Assembly (NCBI GenBank): GCA_905372445.1
Contig: CAJPPF010000083.1
Span: 1 to 9,634 of the forward strand
Source: an uncultured Prevotella sp.
GTDB lineage: Bacteria > Bacteroidota > Bacteroidia > Bacteroidales > Bacteroidaceae
Length of the DNA stretch: 9,634 nucleotides
Direction of reading: 5' to 3'
Shown here: positions 6,475-9,634 of the stretch, one piece after another
Position numbering within the stretch: position 1 is the stretch's first letter
Layout: each line of letters begins with the position of its first letter
Notes under the pieces: generated by a model
What the model was told of the DNA's origin: nothing
Database searches by the model: none
What the model saw: only the letters and a program-made list of their open reading frames with translations
Translations under genes and position numbers: made by a program

Positions 6475-9005
6475 TTTGAAAATAGTCTTTTTACTAGTCG
6501 CCCCGCTTCGCCTACGAGCATCACAAGGGACGTGGTGAGGGTTATTATGCACCATTCTTTAACAGACAGTGGACTGGTGCGGAACATCTCTCCGCCGAAG
6601 TTGACGATGAGAATCTGTCCGATGAATATCATCAGCAATACGAGCAGGAACCCGAGGTTATTGCGACGATGCTTCACGAAGTCTGCTAATGCGGAATGTC
6701 TTGCATTGAGCAATTTCGCATTGAAGAGATTCCAGAATTGCAGCATCACGAAGAACGTGAAGATTATTGTCAGTTCGTGTATGTCGATTACTGTGTTATG
6801 CTCGTATTCCCATAGCAGACGGAGCATTATCAAGCCAAAGACAATACCGCTGATAAAGATTCGTGCAGCCATACTTTTGGTAATTATGAAGTCACTCTGT
6901 CGGCGCGGTTGCTCGTTCATCACCTCCTTCGATGGTGGCAGCGATGTCAATGCCATTGCGGCAAAGGAATCCATGATGAGATTAACCCAAAGAATCTGTG
7001 GCACGGTCAGCGGCATCTCTGTGCCTATGAAAGCACCGCCGATGACTAATATTAGTGCCGCCACATTCACCACGAGCTGGAAGAATAAGAAGCGTTGGAT
7101 GTTTTTATACAGCGAGCGACCCCACATCACAGCTTGTGCGATAGAGCCGAACGAGTCGTCGATGAGCGTGATATCGCTCGATTGTTTCGCAACGCTTGTG
7201 CCTGAGCCAAGCGACAGTCCGACATGTGCGTAGTTGAGGGCAGGGGCATCGTTGGTACCGTCGCCAGTAACTGCCACGATGTTATTCTCGCTTTGCAGCA
7301 GTTGCACTAACCGTTGCTTGTCGGTAAGTCGCGCACGACTCATAACCTTTATGCTCTTCGCCACGGCTAATGCTTCCGTGTCGTTCATCTCGGCAAACTC
7401 CGTCCCCGTGATGCATATATGCTTATCGGATTTATCTTCCACGAGCCCTATCTGTCGCGCTATCTCGAGAGCCGTAGCCGAGGTGTCGCCGGTGATGACC
7501 TTCACCTCTATGCCTGCGGCTATACATTCACTTATTGCCTGTGGTACATCCTCGCGCACTGGGTCGCTGATGGCAACAATAGCCTGCAAATGGTTGTCGG
7601 TGGCGAATGCAAGTGTGCGCATGGCGCGGCTTTGGTGGTCGGCAAGCAGTGAGTTTACTTTGTCAAGTGTAGCCTTGTCGACGTCGCACATAGTGATGAT
7701 AATCTCGGGTGCACCTTTTATGATAAGAGTCTCTTTTCCGTCGATAATGGCGGTGGTCGACATGTATTTCAGCTCTGTAGAGAAAGGTTTCTGTTCTACG
7801 ATGCTGTCAGCCTGTCGCAGTGTCTGATAATCGTAGCCGCGACCTTGAATGAATCGTAGCAGGGCAGTCTCGGTAGAGTTGCCGATGCCCTCACCATTGT
7901 CGTCAAGGTGTGCAGTAGTGTTCAACGCTATACATCTGGCAAGCCATTCCTCCGAACCGGTTATTATCTCCGCCTCGCTGACAGTCATGCGGTTCTGTGT
8001 CAGCGTTCCTGTCTTGTCGGTGCAGATGATGTTTACTGCTCCCATCGTCTCGCAGGCATGGAGTTTTCGCACGAGGTTGTTGCTCTTTAGCATTCGGCGC
8101 ATGTTCAGCGCAAGTGATAATGTGATTGCCATTGGTAGTCCCTCGGGCACAGCCATGACGATGAGCGTCACGGCAAACATGAAATTATTAAGAATAAGGT
8201 GTATCCATGACAAGAGGCTCATATGCCAGTGGGCAGCACTTGCGCCGATAATGAAGAAAGATATTCCGGCAACGGTAGAGAGAATGAATCCAAACAAGCT
8301 TATCATATTGCCTAGACGCTCGAGTTGCAGGCTCAGCGGTGTCTTTACATTTGTCTCTCCTGACGAATGCAGTGCCACTTTACCAATCTCTGTGTCGTCA
8401 CCCACGCTCTCGACAATCATAACTCCACGACCGTTCATCACCATTGTAGAGCGCATTACATGATTTTGGGCATATGCCTCGCCATTGCTCTGCGTAGGTT
8501 CTTCGGCATGCTTTGTAGTCAGTGGCTCGCCGGTTAGTGACGACTCGTCAACCTGCATGTTCACAGCCTCGACAAGCGTTCCGTCAGCAGGAATCTCGTC
8601 GCCAGTTTCAAGAAAGATGAGGTCGCCTACAACGACATCCTTGCGAGCTATCTCCTGAACATGCCCATTGCGACGCACCTTTACCGGCTGCTCCTCGCCA
8701 ATGGCATTGAGGATTGCGAATTTCTTCGTTGCATCACGTTCAAAATAGAAGCCTACTGCAGTGGCAAAAAATATGGCGAGGAAGATACCAATAGTTTCGA
8801 GGAAGTCGTTCTTGAAGAAAGATAGCATGAGCGAAATCGCTGCTGCTACAAGAAGAATACGGATAAGAGGGTCATTGAATTTCTCAAGGTAAAGTTTCCA
8901 AAGAGTTTTTTTTGCTGGTGGTGTAAGGATATTTGCCCCATGTTCCCGACGGCTCTGTTCTACCTCCTGACTGTTAAGTCCAATATATTCTTTGCATTTG
9001 CTCAT
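6471..9005 (-). CDS. PMCA-type calcium-translocating P-type ATPase
   Basis: An 844-residue P2-type ATPase that would export Ca2+ from the cytoplasm using ATP. Visible motifs are the actuator SLTGE (156-160), the M4 motif PEGLP (287-291), the phosphorylation site DKTGT (Asp330), the nucleotide-binding KGAPE (430-434), ITGD (504-507) and TGDGTNDAP (580-588). In M6, NLIMD (675-679) supplies the Asn and Asp that, with Glu288 of M4, form the single Ca2+ site typical of PMCA-type pumps. About ten transmembrane helices are present (M1-M2 ~47-88, M3-M4 ~235-292, M5-M10 ~639-834). The ATG at 9005 was chosen over a GTG two codons upstream. There is no long C-terminal calmodulin-like regulatory tail. 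It is the first gene of the operon, with a clear promoter at 9043-9073. Transport of another cation, such as Mn2+, cannot be excluded. Confidence 0.93.
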   Translation of the reverse strand: MSKCKEYIGLNSQEVEQSRREHGANILTPPAKKTLWKLYLEKFNDPLIRILLVAAAISLMLSFFKNDFLETIGIFLAIFFATAVGFYFERDATKKFAILNAIGEEQPVKVRRNGHVQEIARKDVVVGDLIFLETGDEIPADGTLVEAVNMQVDESSLTGEPLTTKHAEEPTQSNGEAYAQNHVMRSTMVMNGRGVMIVESVGDDTEIGKVALHSSGETNVKTPLSLQLERLGNMISLFGFILSTVAGISFFIIGASAAHWHMSLLSWIHLILNNFMFAVTLIVMAVPEGLPMAITLSLALNMRRMLKSNNLVRKLHACETMGAVNIICTDKTGTLTQNRMTVSEAEIITGSEEWLARCIALNTTAHLDDNGEGIGNSTETALLRFIQGRGYDYQTLRQADSIVEQKPFSTELKYMSTTAIIDGKETLIIKGAPEIIITMCDVDKATLDKVNSLLADHQSRAMRTLAFATDNHLQAIVAISDPVREDVPQAISECIAAGIEVKVITGDTSATALEIARQIGLVEDKSDKHICITGTEFAEMNDTEALAVAKSIKVMSRARLTDKQRLVQLLQSENNIVAVTGDGTNDAPALNYAHVGLSLGSGTSVAKQSSDITLIDDSFGSIAQAVMWGRSLYKNIQRFLFFQLVVNVAALILVIGGAFIGTEMPLTVPQILWVNLIMDSFAAMALTSLPPSKEVMNEQPRRQSDFIITKSMAARIFISGIVFGLIMLRLLWEYEHNTVIDIHELTIIFTFFVMLQFWNLFNAKLLNARHSALADFVKHRRNNLGFLLVLLMIFIGQILIVNFGGEMFRTSPLSVKEWCIITLTTSLVMLVGEAGRLVKRLFSK

Positions 9006-9042
9006 TATCACTTACAGTATCTTCATTGCTTGCATCATAATG

Positions 9043-9073
9043 CAAAGTTACACATTAATACCCGTTCCTACAA
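9043..9073 (-). promoter_or_regulatory. Promoter of the Ca2+ ATPase-ribF-protease operon
   Basis: On the - strand, TTG (9073-9071), a 20-nt spacer and TAACTTTG (9050-9043) match the Bacteroidota promoter exactly. A start near 9037 would give a leader of about 30 nt before the ATG at 9005. No riboswitch or operator is evident in so short a leader. Confidence 0.7.
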
Positions 9074-9111
9074 GTTTCGTTTACCGATTTAACACCTTTT
9101 TCACCAAATAA

Positions 9112-9143
9112 TTTGGTTGGTTCAGTTTTTATTCGTAATTTTG
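9112..9143 (+). promoter_or_regulatory. Promoter upstream of tRNA-Met
   Basis: TTTG (9112-9115), a 20-nt spacer and TAATTTTG (9136-9143) match the consensus on the + strand. It is divergent from the operon promoter, with 38 nt between the two -33 ends. A start near 9150 leaves a ~115-nt leader before the tRNA. That leader contains the palindrome CCTTGCAAGG but no convincing gene. Confidence 0.6.
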
Positions 9144-9263
9144 CAGTCGCAAAGAGAAAAAGAGCGCCTTGCAAGGTCATTCTTCAGTGTTTGCCAGCAT
9201 AGATTTCTACTTAGTAATATAAGCAGTTTAAAGTTCGTTTTGTATTCTCTTTCTTCTATTTTC

Positions 9264-9337
9264 GGACTTGTAGCTCAGTTGGTTAGAGCAACAGACTCAT
9301 AATCTGGAGGTCCCTGGTTCAAGCCCAGGCTGGTCCA
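9264..9337 (+). tRNA. tRNA-Met (anticodon CAT)
   Basis: A 74-nt cloverleaf. The acceptor arms are GGACTTG (9264-9270) and CTGGTCC (9330-9336), with a U-U mismatch at the sixth pair and a G-U at the fifth. The D stem is GCTC/GAGC, the anticodon loop CTCATAA (anticodon 9298-9300), the T arm CCTGG/CCAGG with loop TTCAAGC, and the discriminator is A9337. CCA is not fully encoded (the base after the discriminator is C, then T). The anticodon CAT could also be tRNA-Ile (lysidine) or initiator. The first pair is G-C rather than the mismatch of initiators, so elongator Met is the best call. Confidence 0.92.
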
Positions 9338-9348
9338 CTTTCAAAATC

Positions 9349-9379
9349 AAGGAGTTACGAATTTCGCAACTCCTTTTTT
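9349..9379 (+). terminator. Intrinsic terminator of the tRNA transcript
   Basis: AAGGAGTT (9349-9356) pairs with AACTCCTT (9368-9375), extended inside by CGA/TCG after one mismatch, and runs into six T residues (9374-9379). It lies 12 nt after the tRNA and would end its transcript. Confidence 0.85.
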
Positions 9380-9387
9380 CTTACCCT

Positions 9388-9409
9388 TGCGTAAACAATG
9401 CGTAAACAA
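9388..9409 (+). repeat. Two tandem 11-bp direct repeats after the tRNA terminator
   Basis: TGCGTAAACAA occurs at 9388-9398 and again, without a gap, at 9399-9409. Short repeated sites just outside a tRNA 3' end are typical of recombinase arm-binding sites or regulator sites, but no integrase gene is visible in the window. Confidence 0.6.
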
Positions 9410-9634
9410 ACTGTTTGAGTTGACCGTGTTTTACACATAGAATTTCTATGATGCTCCATGCAATCCTGTAATAGGAATAACAAGACATTTTGCTTCATGC
9501 AATGAAGTTCTACTGCAAGTTCCAAAACGAATTGCAATAAAAGAGTGTCCCTCTCCGAGAGATGCAGACGTTCTCGAATCGTAGCGAGAGGTTGTGTGCA
9601 TCTCTCGGAGAGGAAAAAGAAATAACCAGCAATA
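9410..9634. other. Non-coding right edge with several palindromes
   Basis: No credible gene. Two small palindromes are present: CATAGAA-T-TTCTATG (9436-9450) and CTTCAT-GCA-ATGAAG (9493-9507). They are followed by the larger inverted repeat at 9550-9613. No TAnnTTTG promoter match was found in this stretch. Confidence 0.5.
9550..9613. repeat. 17-bp perfect inverted repeat with an inner stem
   Basis: CCTCTCCGAGAGATGCA (9550-9566) and TGCATCTCTCGGAGAGG (9597-9613) are perfect inverted copies around a 30-nt centre. The centre itself holds TCTCG (9572-9576) and CGAGA (9585-9589). Each arm also contains a near-palindrome (CTCTC-C-GAGAG). It is not a normal terminator: on the + strand it is followed by A residues, and on the - strand the T-run begins only several bases beyond the stem. 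It could be a REP-like or transposon-end structure, a recombination site, or an RNA leader element of a gene beyond the window. Confidence 0.7.

Noticed and set aside
6268..7827. Long + strand frames opposite the Ca2+ ATPase and ribF
   Set aside because: They lie antisense to genes with complete catalytic motifs; no domain is recognisable in their translations.
9349..9613. CRISPR-like or tandem repeat array after the tRNA
   Set aside because: There are only two tandem 11-mers and one inverted repeat, with no regular repeat-spacer spacing.

Overview
The window looks like chromosomal DNA from a Bacteroidota species, most likely Prevotella or a close relative. This is inferred from three things: several intergenic sites match the Bacteroidota promoter pattern (TTG, about 20 nt, TAnnTTTG); start codons lack convincing Shine-Dalgarno sequences; and the gene families are typical of the phylum (a membrane-spanning TPR/helix-turn-helix regulator, exported TlpA-like and nitroreductase domains, a PMCA-type calcium pump next to ribF). 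No database search was possible, so the genus is a guess.

Layout. 1-194 is a short non-coding edge with weak inverted repeats. 195-1781 (-) encodes a TPR sensor/regulator whose promoter is visible at 1800-1830. 1782-2680 is an AT-rich stretch of about 900 nt without a credible gene. It does hold a good promoter match on the + strand (2055-2086), a second candidate promoter (2467-2500), a small hairpin and a strong intrinsic terminator (2570-2598), which together suggest a non-coding transcript. 2681-3475 (+) is a FecE/BtuD-type ABC ATPase with no permease or binding protein beside it in this window. 3689-4756 (+) is an exported two-domain protein joining a TlpA-like thioredoxin domain to a nitroreductase (SagB-like) domain. 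Converging on it from the right is an operon on the - strand: PMCA-type Ca2+ ATPase (6471-9005), ribF (5587-6474) and a CPBP/CAAX-type membrane protease (4811-5593). The ATPase and ribF overlap by 4 nt, and ribF and the protease by 7 nt.

The right end has a divergent promoter region (9043-9143), a tRNA-Met(CAT) gene (9264-9337) and its terminator (9349-9379). About 250 nt of non-coding DNA follow, rich in symmetrical sequence: two tandem 11-bp repeats, two small palindromes and a 17-bp perfect inverted repeat. A tRNA 3' end followed by tandem repeats and palindromes could be the edge of an integrated element, but no integrase is visible here.

How the genes relate. The operon combines calcium export, FMN/FAD synthesis and a membrane protease, and the overlaps imply coupled translation; a shared pathway is not obvious. 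RibF makes the flavin that the neighbouring nitroreductase domain would need, but the two genes are convergent, so that link is only suggestive. I see no defence system, CRISPR array or complete mobile element. The least ordinary items are the thioredoxin-nitroreductase fusion, the candidate intergenic RNA and the structured DNA after the tRNA.
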